Shown here: positions 16,706 through 25,657 of the stretch, in pieces
Layout of the letters: the number at the start of each line of letters is the position of its first letter
How positions within the stretch are numbered: the first letter of the stretch is position 1
Source of the DNA: JBBSGD01 sp038254435
GTDB lineage: Bacteria; Actinomycetota; CADDZG01; WHSQ01
Direction of reading: 5' to 3'
Assembly: GCA_038254435.1 (NCBI GenBank)
Contig: JBBSGD010000016.1
Span: 1-40,590, forward strand
DNA: 40,590 bases
Position numbers and translations under genes: made by a program
Notes under the pieces: generated by a model
Database searches by the model: none
What the model was told of the DNA's origin: nothing
Seen by the model: the letters and a program-made list of their open reading frames with translations, nothing else

Positions 16706-17691
16706 CCGTGGCGGTCAAGACGCTTGTCCAGACGATTCACGACACCCTCGCCGAGGAGATGCGACGCGACGACAACATGGTGGTGCTCGGCGAGGACGTC
16801 GCGGCGCGCGGTGGAGTCTTTCGCGTGACCATGGACTTCCTCGAAGAGTTCGGCGAGGAACGCGTTATCGACACGCCGCTCGACGAGTGCCTCATCGCCG
16901 GGGTGGCGATCGGTCTGGCCCTGGATGGGATGCGCCCGATTGCCGAGATGCAGTTCGCCGACTTCATCTTTCCCGCTTTCAACCAGATCGTCAGCGAGGC
17001 CGCGAAGCTGCGCTACCGCAGCAACGGCGACTTCGGCTGCCCGATGGTCATTCGCACTCCGTACGGGGGCGGGGTGCACGGCGCCCTTTACCACTCGCAG
17101 TCGATCGAAGCCTTCTTCGCGCACGTCCCCGGACTCAAGGTGGTCGCGCCGTCGACGGCCTACGACGCCAAGGGGATGCTGATCCAGGCGATCGAAGACG
17201 AAGATCCCATCCTCTTTCTCGAGCACAAGAAGCTCTACCGCCTCGTCAAGGACGAGGTGCCGGACGAGCGCTACACGGTGCAGTTCGGCGAGGCCGCGGT
17301 ACGGCGCGAGGGATCGGACGTCACGTGCGTGGCGTACGGGCTCATGGCTCACTACTGCCTCGAGGCTGCCGAGCGCCTTGCCGGCGAGGACATCTCGGTA
17401 GAGGTGATCGACTTGCGCAGCATCTACCCGCTCGACACAGACACCGTCCTTGCCTCGGTAGGCAAGACCGGGAAGGCGATGGTTGTGCACGAGGACACCA
17501 GGTTCCTCGGCATGGGAGCAGAGGTCGCGGCACAGATAGCAGAGAACGCCCTCTTCGATCTCGATGCTCCAATTGTGCGCATCGGGGGTGCCCACGTGCC
17601 CGCCATGCCCTACGCCCCTACTCTCGAGAGCTGGTTCCTGCCGGATGTGGGCCGCCTGGAACAGGAAATGCGAAAGCTGGCCGAGTTCTGA
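16702..17691 (+). CDS. bkdB: branched-chain-type 2-oxoacid dehydrogenase E1 beta subunit
   Basis: A 329-residue E1 beta subunit, which pairs with the preceding E1 alpha to form the alpha2beta2 ThDP enzyme. Recognisable segments are VLGEDVAARGGVFRVT, the ThDP-contacting region IAEMQFADFIFPAFNQI, RTPYGGGVHGALYHSQS, and the transketolase C-terminal domain with VIDLRSIYPLD. GTG 16702 overlaps the E1 alpha stop (GTGA), giving coupled synthesis of equal amounts. With lpdA upstream and E2 nearby, all components of the complex are encoded within about 9 kb. Confidence 0.93.
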   Translation: MTVAVKTLVQTIHDTLAEEMRRDDNMVVLGEDVAARGGVFRVTMDFLEEFGEERVIDTPLDECLIAGVAIGLALDGMRPIAEMQFADFIFPAFNQIVSEAAKLRYRSNGDFGCPMVIRTPYGGGVHGALYHSQSIEAFFAHVPGLKVVAPSTAYDAKGMLIQAIEDEDPILFLEHKKLYRLVKDEVPDERYTVQFGEAAVRREGSDVTCVAYGLMAHYCLEAAERLAGEDISVEVIDLRSIYPLDTDTVLASVGKTGKAMVVHEDTRFLGMGAEVAAQIAENALFDLDAPIVRIGGAHVPAMPYAPTLESWFLPDVGRLEQEMRKLAEF

Positions 17692-17763
17692 GCCCGCCGC
17701 GCCGGTGGCTGAGCGCGGCACGCGACCCGGCAGGCAGGGCCCAGGAGGCGCGGCCCGCGGGGG

Positions 17764-17769
17764 TAACCT
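17764..17769 (+). promoter_or_regulatory. -10 box of a leaderless promoter for lipA
   Basis: TAACCT fits TANNNT and is seven bases (GAAAGCA) before ATG 17777. No Shine-Dalgarno sequence lies in the seven-base gap. This would let lipA be transcribed separately from the upstream E1 genes. Confidence 0.45.
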
Positions 17770-17776
17770 GAAAGCA

Positions 17777-18772
17777 ATGGCCCCAACGATCATCCCGTCC
17801 ATCAAGACGCGCGCCCAGATCGAGCGCGATCTAAGACGCGGCGTACGTTTCGGTGAGGCACCGGGTGCCGCCGCCCCCCGGCCCGAGCGCCGACCTGAAT
17901 GGCTCAAGGTGCGCGTTCAGCGGGGCGACAACTTCACCGAGCTGCGGAACATAATGCGCGAGCGCGGCCTGCATACGGTGTGCGAGGAGGCGAGCTGCCC
18001 CAACATCTATGAGTGCTGGGAGGCACGCGAGGCTACTTTCCTTCTCGGCGGGGACACCTGCACCAGACGGTGTGCCTTCTGCGACATCATGACCGGCAAG
18101 CCCGAGCCCCTCGACCCCGAGGAGCCCGCCAAGATCGCAGAGGCCGTGCGGCTCATGGGGCTGAGGTTTACGGTGGTGACGGGCGTGGCACGAGACGACC
18201 GCGACGATGCGGGCTCGGCCCACTGGGCGGCCACGATCCACGCGGTGAGGGCGGCGATGCCCGACTGTGGCGTAGAGGTCCTCATCCCCGATTTCAAGGG
18301 ACGCAAGGAGCACCCGCGCATCTCGCTCGAGCGCGTCATCGAGGCCGGGCCAGACGTTCTTGCCCACAACATCGAGACGGTTCGACGGATTCATCCCAAG
18401 ATCCGTCCCGGTTTCGGCTACGAGGCCAGCATCGACTTCCTCGCGTGGGCTAAGCAGATCAAAGCCGGCCAGGTGACCAAGTCAAACATCATCGTGGGCA
18501 TGGGCGAACGGGAGGACGAGGTAATCGCGACCATGCGCGACCTGCGCGCGGCCGGCGTCGACGTGCTCACGATCGGCCAGTACCTGCAGCCCAGCGTGTC
18601 GTGGCACCTGCCCGTCGATCGCTGGGTCCACCCGGACGAGTTCGCGCGCTACAAGGCCTTCGGCGAAAAAGACCTCGACTTCGCGTGGGTGGAGTCGGGC
18701 CCGCTGGTTCGCTCCAGCTACCACGCGGGCAAGCAGTACTCGAGCGCCGCGGCACGCCTCGCCGGTGCGTAG
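17777..18772 (+). CDS. lipA: lipoyl synthase (radical SAM)
   Basis: A 331-residue lipoyl synthase that inserts two sulfurs into the octanoyl group on lipoyl domains. Both cluster motifs are present: the auxiliary sulfur-donating cluster Cys69-x4-Cys74-x5-Cys80 and the radical-SAM cluster Cys95-x3-Cys99-x2-Cys102 in CTRRCAFC. The C-terminal RSSYHAG supplies the conserved Ser that ligates the auxiliary cluster. ATG 17777 sits seven bases after a TAACCT box. It completes the lipoate pathway begun by lipB, next to the E2 enzyme that needs it. Confidence 0.96.
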   Translation: MAPTIIPSIKTRAQIERDLRRGVRFGEAPGAAAPRPERRPEWLKVRVQRGDNFTELRNIMRERGLHTVCEEASCPNIYECWEAREATFLLGGDTCTRRCAFCDIMTGKPEPLDPEEPAKIAEAVRLMGLRFTVVTGVARDDRDDAGSAHWAATIHAVRAAMPDCGVEVLIPDFKGRKEHPRISLERVIEAGPDVLAHNIETVRRIHPKIRPGFGYEASIDFLAWAKQIKAGQVTKSNIIVGMGEREDEVIATMRDLRAAGVDVLTIGQYLQPSVSWHLPVDRWVHPDEFARYKAFGEKDLDFAWVESGPLVRSSYHAGKQYSSAAARLAGA

Positions 18773-18826
18773 CCGGGCACGCGGCGGGGCCGGGGGCGGC
18801 GGACGTGCCCCCCGAGGTGGGCCGTT

Positions 18827-19435
18827 CTGACAGCGCTTGCTCGCAGGCCGGCACGCTGCTTTGGCGACGGTGACGAGCTCTACGAGCGCTACCACGACGA
18901 GGAGTGGGGCAGGCCCGTAACCGACGAGCGCGGCCTTTACGAGCGCTTGTGCCTCGAGGCTTTTCAATCCGGCCTGTCATGGCTTGTCGTGCTCCGAAAG
19001 CGGCAGGCGCTAAGACGTGCTCTCGGCGGGTTCGAACCCGAGGTCGTGGCGGGCTGGGGAGCGAACGACGTTATCCGTCTCCTCGGCGACGCCGCCATCA
19101 TCCGCAACCGCCCAAAGCTGGAGGCGATCATCGCAAACGCGCGCGCAACGATGGCCCTGCGGGACTTGGGCACTTCGCTGCCCGATCTGGTGTGGTCGTT
19201 TCGTCCTCGGGCGGCCCGAGTCGCCATGAGCCAGGTTGAGGCGCCTTCGTCGATCCCCGAATCTGCCGCTCTAGCCGCCCGTCTGAAGGCCGCGGGATGG
19301 CGCTTCATAGGGCCCATTACTGCTTATGCCACTATGCAGGCGGCCGGCCTTGTCAACGGCCACCTTGCAGGCTGCCCCGTGCACGACGAGGTAAGTGACG
19401 AGCAAGCTCGCGCAGCTCTCGATAGAGACGCATGA
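18827..19435 (+). CDS. tag: DNA-3-methyladenine glycosylase I, probable CTG start
   Basis: A 202-residue Tag-family glycosylase that removes 3-methyladenine from alkylated DNA. In-frame homology continues far upstream of the first TTG (18947): RCFGDGDELYERYHDEEWG at about residues 11-29 matches the Tag N-terminus and carries two of the four zinc ligands (Cys and His). The other two are in the C-terminal NGHLAGC. The frame from the lipA stop (18770-18772) to 18947 contains no ATG, GTG or TTG. The only near-cognate start in a good position is CTG 18827, six bases after GAGGTGG. The stop overlaps the MFS gene start (ATGA). A sequencing error or frameshift upstream is the alternative explanation. 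Confidence 0.85.
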   Translation: MTALARRPARCFGDGDELYERYHDEEWGRPVTDERGLYERLCLEAFQSGLSWLVVLRKRQALRRALGGFEPEVVAGWGANDVIRLLGDAAIIRNRPKLEAIIANARATMALRDLGTSLPDLVWSFRPRAARVAMSQVEAPSSIPESAALAARLKAAGWRFIGPITAYATMQAAGLVNGHLAGCPVHDEVSDEQARAALDRDA

Positions 19436-21180
19436 GCGTGCGAAGAGGCCGAACCACCGGGCTTGCCGACAAAGTGCAGCGCGCCGCCGGGAACCGGCGC
19501 CGGAAGACGGAGAATCCCTGGGCCGTCCTCGCAATCGTGCTCTCTGCAACTTTCATGCAGCTCGTCGACGTCAGCATAGTCAACGTCGCTATTCCTTCGA
19601 TACAGCGGGAGCTTCACGCATCCTTCGCCGCCGTGCAGCTCGTGGTCGCCGCGTACCTTCTCGGATTCGCCGGCACCCTGATCACTGCGGCGCGTCTCGG
19701 CGACATCTACGGGCGCAAGCGCCTCTTTCTCGTGGGGATGATCGGTTTTACCGCCTCCTCTGCTCTGTGCGGCGCAGCCCCCACGGCCGCCATCTTGGTG
19801 GTGGGACGTCTGGTTCAGGGGATCATGGCCGGGCTGATGTTCCCGCAGGTCCTGTCCGTCATCCAGGTCACGTTTCCCCCCTCGAAAAGGGGCCGTGCTT
19901 TCGGCATCTATGGGGCGATCATCGGGCTGGCCACGATCCTCGGTCCTCTTCTCGGAGGTGTGTTGATAGGACTCGATATCTTCGGGCTCGACTGGCGAGC
20001 GATCTTCTACGTCAACGTGCCGATCGGAGTCGTGGCGGCAACGGCTGCGATCGGCAAGCTGGGCGAGTCCCGTTCACCCGATGCCCCTCGCCTCGACATA
20101 CTTGGGGCGCTGCTGGCGACGACCGGGCTGGGATTGCTCGTCTACCCGCTCGCCGAGGGCCGCCAGCAGGGGTGGCCCCCCTGGGCTTTCGTCATGCTCG
20201 CCGCATCGGTGCCGCTTCTCGTAATCTTCGCCTTGTACGAGGTGCGCAAGACGAGACGTAACGACTCGCCGCTAATCGTCATGTCACTGTTCTCGGACCG
20301 TGCGTTTTTCGCGGGCGCGCTGCTGAGCGCAGTCTTCTTTGCCGGCCTCGCTCCCTTCTTCTTCACGATCAGCCTCTACCTTCAGGTGGGCCTCGGGTTC
20401 AGCGCCTTGCACGCCGGGCTGACGACCTTTCCTTTCGCGATCGGCTCCGGTGGCGCGTCGGCCCTCTCGGACCGCATCGCTCGCCAGATCGGCCGCGGGG
20501 TCCTTATCCTTGCGACGGTGATCGCGGCCGCGGGGATGGCTTCCATAGCTGCCGTGGTCCATCTGGCCGGCACCGATCTGCATTCCTACTATCTGACCCC
20601 CGTCCTGATCGTGACCGGAGTGGGGATCGGTCTGTTCATTGCACCGCTCAACAACATCGTGCTCGCAAACGTCAGAGGACACGCGGCCGGCTCGGCTTCA
20701 GGCGTGCTGTCGACCATGCAGAGAATCGGAGCGACGGTGGGCATCACATTTGCCGGGGTCTTGTTCTTTCTCTTCTTGACGATGAACTCCCAAGGCGCTG
20801 CCAACGCCGAGGTGCCCCGCCTCCACGAGCGGCTGACCAGCGCCGGCTTGAGCACGCCGGCGGTGGATCGAGCGGTCGACGGATTCACCGCCTGCTTTGA
20901 CGACAGGGCCGCAGCCGAGGATCCGAGCGTCGCCCCGGCGAGCTGCACACGGGTCATGGCTCTCGTTCATCGTGAGGCGCCTGGCTCGACGAGCTCGCAG
21001 GCCTCCCTGGCACTCAGCGCCGACGCTTTGCCGTCTGCCCTCGGGCGCGACTTCAGCGTTTCCTTCCAGCAGTCGATCGGCTATGAGGTGGCAATCTACC
21101 TCGCAGCCTTCGGGCTCGTGTTCCTGCTCCCCAAGAAGGCGCAAGGAGAGCGTGACGCCCGGTCCATGGAGGCCGGGTGA
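19432..21180 (+). CDS. MFS drug exporter, DHA2 family, 14 transmembrane segments
   Basis: A 582-residue major-facilitator transporter of the EmrB/QacA (DHA2) type, expected to extrude toxic compounds by proton antiport. It shows the first-helix motif LVDVSIVNVAIP, motif A GDIYGRKRLFLVG between helices 2 and 3, motif C-like GLATILGPLLGGVL in helix 5, and about 14 hydrophobic segments. A polar stretch of about 80 residues near 455-535, with two cysteines, lies before the last helix and is probably an extracytoplasmic loop. The N-terminus is basic. ATG 19432 overlaps the tag stop, linking exporter and alkylation repair in one operon. Confidence 0.9.
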   Translation: MSVRRGRTTGLADKVQRAAGNRRRKTENPWAVLAIVLSATFMQLVDVSIVNVAIPSIQRELHASFAAVQLVVAAYLLGFAGTLITAARLGDIYGRKRLFLVGMIGFTASSALCGAAPTAAILVVGRLVQGIMAGLMFPQVLSVIQVTFPPSKRGRAFGIYGAIIGLATILGPLLGGVLIGLDIFGLDWRAIFYVNVPIGVVAATAAIGKLGESRSPDAPRLDILGALLATTGLGLLVYPLAEGRQQGWPPWAFVMLAASVPLLVIFALYEVRKTRRNDSPLIVMSLFSDRAFFAGALLSAVFFAGLAPFFFTISLYLQVGLGFSALHAGLTTFPFAIGSGGASALSDRIARQIGRGVLILATVIAAAGMASIAAVVHLAGTDLHSYYLTPVLIVTGVGIGLFIAPLNNIVLANVRGHAAGSASGVLSTMQRIGATVGITFAGVLFFLFLTMNSQGAANAEVPRLHERLTSAGLSTPAVDRAVDGFTACFDDRAAAEDPSVAPASCTRVMALVHREAPGSTSSQASLALSADALPSALGRDFSVSFQQSIGYEVAIYLAAFGLVFLLPKKAQGERDARSMEAG

Positions 21181-21262
21181 ACACCGTGTCCGATGGCAAC
21201 GCCGGTGCTTTAGGTTCGGTGCCAACTCAGTCGACACGGGTTCGAGGAGACGACCACACCGA

Positions 21263-23245
21263 ATGAGCGGCGATAGTCGTGGCCATCAGGCTGCCGAAGG
21301 AACGCTTCTGTGGGAGCCCACCAAGGAGCAGAGCAGGGGCTCGCACATGGGCAGGTACATGACCTGGCTGGCCGAGACCAAGGGCCGTGATTTCAAGCGG
21401 TATGGCGACTTGTGGAAGTGGTCGGTCACCGATCTCGAGGGTTTCTGGTCCTCGATCGCCGAGTACTTCGAGGTCATCTGGCACCAGCCTTACGAGCGGG
21501 TCTTGGCCGACGACTCGATGCCCGGTGCGAAGTGGTTCACGGGAGCGGAGCTCAACTACGCCGAACACGCTCTGCGGCGCCGCGACGATCACCCTGCGGT
21601 GATGTTTCGCAGCGAGCACCGAGAGCTCGCAACGATTACCTATTCGCAGCTCTACGATCAGGTTGCGTCGGTGGCGGCGGGACTGAAGTCCCTCGGGGTC
21701 GGCAAAGGCGACCGCGTGGTGGCGTACACGCCAAACATCCCGGAGACGTTGATTGCGTTTCTGGCGACGGCGAGTCTCGGCGCGGTGTGGTCGAGCTGCT
21801 CACCCGACTTCGGGACGAGGAGCGTCATCGATCGCTTCGCGCAAGTCGAACCCAAGGTGCTGTTCGCCGTCGACGGCTACCGTTACGGGGGCAAAGAGCA
21901 CGACAAGCTCGAGGCAGTGAGGACTCTTCAAGAAGAGATGCCGATGCTCGAGGCCACCATAGTCGTGCCGTACCTAGAGGACGAGCCCGACCTTCGATCA
22001 CTCGACGGAGCCCTGTCGTGGAACCAGGCACTCGGCGAGCCCGAGGAGCTCAGCTTCACCCCCGTTGCCTTCGACCATCCCCTGTGGGTGCTCTTCTCTT
22101 CGGGCACAACCGGGCTGCCCAAGGCGATCGTGCATGGGCACGGGGGAATCCTCATCGAGCACTTGAAGAAGATCGCATTGCATACCGACCTCGGAGAAGA
22201 CGATCGTTTCTTCTGGTTCACGACAACCGGCTGGATGATGTGGAACCTCCTCATCGCAGGTCTTTTGCGCGGCACAACCGTTCTCCTCTACGACGGAAGC
22301 CCCGGATACCCGGACATGAACGCACTGTGGAGCTTTGCCGAGGCTACGAAGATGACCTATTTCGGAACCAGCGCGCCGTACGTGCAGGCGTGCATGAAGG
22401 CAGAGATCGAACCGGCTCGAGACTTTGACCTCGGGGCCCTGCGGGGTCTGGGCTCTACCGGCGCTCCACTGCCGCCCGAGGGGTTTCAGTGGGTTTACGA
22501 ACACATAAGCGAGCGGCTGCTTCTCGGCTCCGTCAGCGGCGGCACAGACGTCTGCACCGCCTTCGTCGGCTCGTGCCCGCTGCTGCCCGTACACGCGGGG
22601 GAGCTGCAGTGCCGCGCGCTCGGCGCGAAGGTGGAGGCCTTCGACGAAGACGGTCACCCGGTAAGCGGCGAGGTCGGCGAGCTCGTCATCACTGCTCCCA
22701 TGCCCTCTATGCCCGTCTTTTTCTGGAACGACCCTTCGGGCGAGCGCTACCGTGACAGCTACTTCGCGATGTATCCGGGCGTCTGGCGTCACGGCGACTG
22801 GATCAAGATCACCGAGCGCGACAGCTGCGTCATCTATGGTCGCTCCGACTCCACCCTCAACAGAGGCGGAGTTCGCATCGGCACGAGCGAGTTCTACCGT
22901 GTTGTCGAAGACCTCGACGAGATCCTCGAGAGCCTCGTCGTCGATACCGGCAGCCTCGGCAAGAAGGGCAGGCTTCTGTTGTTCGTCGTCCTGCGCGACG
23001 GCGCACAGCTCGATGGAGGGTTGCGTCAGAAGATCGCCCGCAAGCTGCGCAGCGAGCTGTCGCCGCGTCACGTGCCGGACGAGATTCACGTCATCCCCGA
23101 GGTGCCCAGAACACTCAATGGAAAGAAACTCGAGGTGCCGGTGAAGAAGATACTCACCGGCACGCCTCCCGAGGAGGCGCTCAAGGCCGACGCCACTGCG
23201 GCGCCCGAGCTGGTCGGCTACTTCGCACGGCTCGCGATCCGGTGA
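21263..23245 (+). CDS. aacS: acetoacetyl-CoA synthetase
   Basis: A 660-residue ANL-superfamily acyl-CoA synthetase of the acetoacetate-CoA ligase group, which activates acetoacetate with ATP and CoA. The N-terminal segment (GKYMTWL-like GRYMTWLAETKGRDF) is typical of this group. It shows the P-loop FSSGTTGLPKAIVHGHGG, TTTGWMMWN, the ADP-ribose-binding GRSDSTLNRGGVRIG, and the C-terminal catalytic Lys in PRTLNGKKLEVPVKK. ATG 21263 is the start closest to the conserved N-terminus; GAGGAG lies somewhat far upstream (about 13 bases). Its substrate links to leucine and fatty-acid breakdown and fits the branched-chain dehydrogenase and acyl-CoA dehydrogenase genes in the window. Confidence 0.92.
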   Translation: MSGDSRGHQAAEGTLLWEPTKEQSRGSHMGRYMTWLAETKGRDFKRYGDLWKWSVTDLEGFWSSIAEYFEVIWHQPYERVLADDSMPGAKWFTGAELNYAEHALRRRDDHPAVMFRSEHRELATITYSQLYDQVASVAAGLKSLGVGKGDRVVAYTPNIPETLIAFLATASLGAVWSSCSPDFGTRSVIDRFAQVEPKVLFAVDGYRYGGKEHDKLEAVRTLQEEMPMLEATIVVPYLEDEPDLRSLDGALSWNQALGEPEELSFTPVAFDHPLWVLFSSGTTGLPKAIVHGHGGILIEHLKKIALHTDLGEDDRFFWFTTTGWMMWNLLIAGLLRGTTVLLYDGSPGYPDMNALWSFAEATKMTYFGTSAPYVQACMKAEIEPARDFDLGALRGLGSTGAPLPPEGFQWVYEHISERLLLGSVSGGTDVCTAFVGSCPLLPVHAGELQCRALGAKVEAFDEDGHPVSGEVGELVITAPMPSMPVFFWNDPSGERYRDSYFAMYPGVWRHGDWIKITERDSCVIYGRSDSTLNRGGVRIGTSEFYRVVEDLDEILESLVVDTGSLGKKGRLLLFVVLRDGAQLDGGLRQKIARKLRSELSPRHVPDEIHVIPEVPRTLNGKKLEVPVKKILTGTPPEEALKADATAAPELVGYFARLAIR

Positions 23246-23277
23246 TCGGCGAGTATCGGGTCGCGGGCAGGCCCCGT

Positions 23278-23283
23278 TATCAT
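23278..23283 (+). promoter_or_regulatory. candidate -10 box for the ferredoxin gene
   Basis: TATCAT fits TANNNT and lies 35 bases upstream of the ferredoxin ATG, leaving room for a short leader with the strong ribosome binding site GGAGGAGG (23306-23313). No convincing -35 was found. Confidence 0.3.
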
Positions 23284-23318
23284 GGCGCGGCCCGCAACGG
23301 AACATTGGAGGAGGATCT

Positions 23319-23624
23319 ATGGCGTATGTGATCGCCGAGCCCTGTATCGGCGTAAAGGACCGCTCGTGCGTCGATGAGTGCCCGGTGGATTGCATCTACG
23401 AGGCCGAGGATCAGCTCTTCATCCATCCCGAGGAGTGCGTCGACTGCGACGCCTGCCTCCCGGCCTGTCCGGTCGACGCCATCTTCCCGGGGGACAGCGT
23501 CCCCACCGAGTGGGCCGAGTACACCGCCAAGAACGATCAGTGGTTCGAGGAGCACCCCGACGCATCGGGCGGCGCCATGGAGAGTCCCTTCGCGCCCGCC
23601 GAGGAACGGGGCATGGACCAGTAA
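23319..23624 (+). CDS. fdxA: 7Fe-type ferredoxin
   Basis: A 101-residue ferredoxin closely resembling mycobacterial FdxA (MAYVIAEPC start, HPEECVDCDAC core). Cysteines at 9, 17, 21 and 25 and at 40, 43, 46 and 50 form the two cluster sites; in this family one is 3Fe-4S and one 4Fe-4S. The acidic C-terminal tail of about 45 residues is also family-typical. GGAGGAGG gives a strong ribosome binding site. The KorAB genes follow about 180 bases downstream, so this is the likely electron acceptor of 2-oxoglutarate:ferredoxin oxidoreductase. Confidence 0.95.
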   Translation: MAYVIAEPCIGVKDRSCVDECPVDCIYEAEDQLFIHPEECVDCDACLPACPVDAIFPGDSVPTEWAEYTAKNDQWFEEHPDASGGAMESPFAPAEERGMDQ

Positions 23625-23674
23625 CACCCTCGCCGACTGGGTAGCAGCGCGCGTATTTGACCGCTCACCACCCA

Positions 23675-23721
23675 CTCGACACGTACGGGGGGCGGGCGGC
23701 TCGACACGTACGGGGGGCGGG
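23675..23721 (+). repeat. perfect 22-bp tandem direct repeat upstream of korA
   Basis: CTCGACACGTACGGGGGGCG followed by GG occurs at 23675-23696 and again at 23700-23721 with a 3-base spacer (25-bp period, about 2.4 helical turns). It lies in the ferredoxin-korA gap. The second copy covers the -35 region of a candidate promoter whose -10 is TATCTT (23732-23737). It may be a double binding site for a regulator of the Kor genes. Confidence 0.7.
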
Positions 23722-23731
23722 CCGGCGCTGC

Positions 23732-23737
23732 TATCTT
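23732..23737 (+). promoter_or_regulatory. candidate -10 box for korAB
   Basis: TATCTT fits TANNNT and lies 62 bases upstream of the korA ATG, directly downstream of the 22-bp tandem repeat. The leader would contain AAGGAGG (23783-23789) as ribosome binding site. Confidence 0.35.
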
Positions 23738-23799
23738 GGGGTAGCCGGGACATGGCCACTCATCCCGGCCCCAGATCGAGGCAAGGAGGCCACCCCTCG

Positions 23800-25656
23800 A
23801 TGACCCAGACCGCGCCACCCCCAGGCCGGAGCAGCCGCAGGGAGATCGACACGGTCGCCATCCGTTTCGCCGGCGACTCGGGCGACGGCATGCAGCTGAC
23901 GGGCGACCGCTTCACCAGCGCCACCGCCATGTTCGGAAACGACCTTGCGACGATGCCCGACTTCCCCGCCGAGATCAGGGCCCCGGCGGGCACCATCCCG
24001 GGCGTCTCGGCCTTCCAGATCCAGTTCTCGGACCATGACATCCTCACCGCGGGCGACCAGCCGGACGTTCTCGTGGCGATGAATCCGGCCGCCCTGAAGG
24101 CACACATCAACGACCTCATCAGGGGCGGGATGCTCATCGTCAACTCGGACACGTTCGGCACGCGCAACCTCGACAAGGCAGGCTACGAGGCCAACCCCCT
24201 GGAGGACGACTCCCTGGAGGAGACCTATCAGGTCTTCAGAATCCCGATGAGCTCGATGACCTCTGAGGCCGTCAAGGAAACCGGCGTCACCAAGAAGGAG
24301 GCCGAGCGGGCCAAGAACATGTTCGCGCTCGGCGTTTTGTCGTGGATGTACGGGCGGCCGCTCGAGACGCAGATCGCATGGCTCGAAAAGAAGTTCGCCG
24401 GTAAAGCCTCCATCGCCCAGGCCAACGTCATAGCCCTCAAAGCGGGTCATGCATTCGGCGAGACGGCCGAGCTGTCCGCCTACGAGGTAAAGCGCGCGGT
24501 CCTGGCTCCGGGCAAGTACCGGCGCGTCACCGGCAACCAGGCCCTTGCTTACGGGCTTCTTGCCGCCAGCGTGCAGACTCGCCTTCCGCTGTTTCTCGGC
24601 TCGTATCCGATCACCCCGGCTTCCGATGTGCTCCACGAGCTCAGCAAGCACAAGAACTTCGGCGTGCGCACGGTCCAGGCCGAAGACGAGATAGCCGCCG
24701 TGGGAATGGCGCTCGGAGCCGCCTTCGGAGGGCATCTCGGCGTCACAACTACCTCGGGACCGGGCCTCGATCTGAAGGCGGAGACGATCGGGCTCGGCAT
24801 CGCGCTCGAGCTCCCCTTGATCATCGTGGACATCCAGCGAGGCGGACCTTCCACGGGCCTGCCCACCAAGACCGAGCAATCCGACCTGCTGCACGCGATG
24901 TACGGACGTCACGGCGAGTCGCCGCTACCCATCGTCGCCGCCTATTCCCCGGCGTCGTGCTTCTGGGCAGCCCTCGAGGCGGCGCGCCTCGCTACCAAGT
25001 ACATGACGCCGGTGATCCTGCTGTCCGACGGCTACATCGCCAACGCAGCCGAGCCGTGGCGGATCCCCACTCTCGGCAAGCTTCCCGACATGCCGGTGCG
25101 CTTTGCGTCGCGCCCCAACGCGGGGCCGGATTTCTGGCCCTATCTGCGTGACGACGAAACGCTCGCGCGCCCGTGGGCAATCCCCGGCACCCCAGGGCTC
25201 GAGCACCGCCTGGGAGGCCTCGAGAAGGCGGACGCTACCGGCAACGTTTCCTACGATCCCGAGAACCACGAGCTGATGACCCTGCTGCGGCACGCCAAGG
25301 TGAAAGCCATCGAGGAGGACGTCGATCCGCTCGAGTGGCGCGGCAACGACGACTCGGGCACCCTCGTGCTGGGCTGGGGTGGCAGCTACGGCGCGATCGT
25401 CGCCGCATGCCGCAGGCTGCGGGCTTCTGGCCGCAAGATCGCTCACGCTCACCTTCGTAATCTCAATCCGTTCCCGCGCAACACCGAGCAGGTGCTCAGG
25501 CGTTTTGATCGCATCGTGGTGCCCGAGATGAACACGGGCCAGCTGGCGAAGCTCATACGGTCCGAGTTCCTCATTGACGTGATACCGATAAACAAGGTAC
25601 AGGGGCAGCCCTTCAAGGCTGTCGAGATCGAAGAGCGACTTGCGGAGCTGATCTGA
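23800..25656 (+). CDS. korA: 2-oxoglutarate:ferredoxin oxidoreductase, alpha subunit (gamma-alpha fusion)
   Basis: A 618-residue subunit combining the gamma domain (N-terminal, IRFAGDSGDGMQLTG, about 20-200) with the alpha domain (GSYPITPASDVLHEL, QAEDEIAAVGMALGAAFGG, SGPGLDLKAE) and a C-terminal transketolase-like domain. This is the arrangement of mycobacterial KorA, an oxygen-tolerant enzyme converting 2-oxoglutarate and CoA to succinyl-CoA, CO2 and reduced ferredoxin. ATG 23800 follows AAGGAGG by ten bases; ATG 23752 upstream is less likely because it precedes the ribosome binding site. KorB begins one base after the stop. No E1/E2 of a classical 2-oxoglutarate dehydrogenase is present in the window. 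Confidence 0.93.
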   Translation: MTQTAPPPGRSSRREIDTVAIRFAGDSGDGMQLTGDRFTSATAMFGNDLATMPDFPAEIRAPAGTIPGVSAFQIQFSDHDILTAGDQPDVLVAMNPAALKAHINDLIRGGMLIVNSDTFGTRNLDKAGYEANPLEDDSLEETYQVFRIPMSSMTSEAVKETGVTKKEAERAKNMFALGVLSWMYGRPLETQIAWLEKKFAGKASIAQANVIALKAGHAFGETAELSAYEVKRAVLAPGKYRRVTGNQALAYGLLAASVQTRLPLFLGSYPITPASDVLHELSKHKNFGVRTVQAEDEIAAVGMALGAAFGGHLGVTTTSGPGLDLKAETIGLGIALELPLIIVDIQRGGPSTGLPTKTEQSDLLHAMYGRHGESPLPIVAAYSPASCFWAALEAARLATKYMTPVILLSDGYIANAAEPWRIPTLGKLPDMPVRFASRPNAGPDFWPYLRDDETLARPWAIPGTPGLEHRLGGLEKADATGNVSYDPENHELMTLLRHAKVKAIEEDVDPLEWRGNDDSGTLVLGWGGSYGAIVAACRRLRASGRKIAHAHLRNLNPFPRNTEQVLRRFDRIVVPEMNTGQLAKLIRSEFLIDVIPINKVQGQPFKAVEIEERLAELI

Positions 25657-25657
25657 C

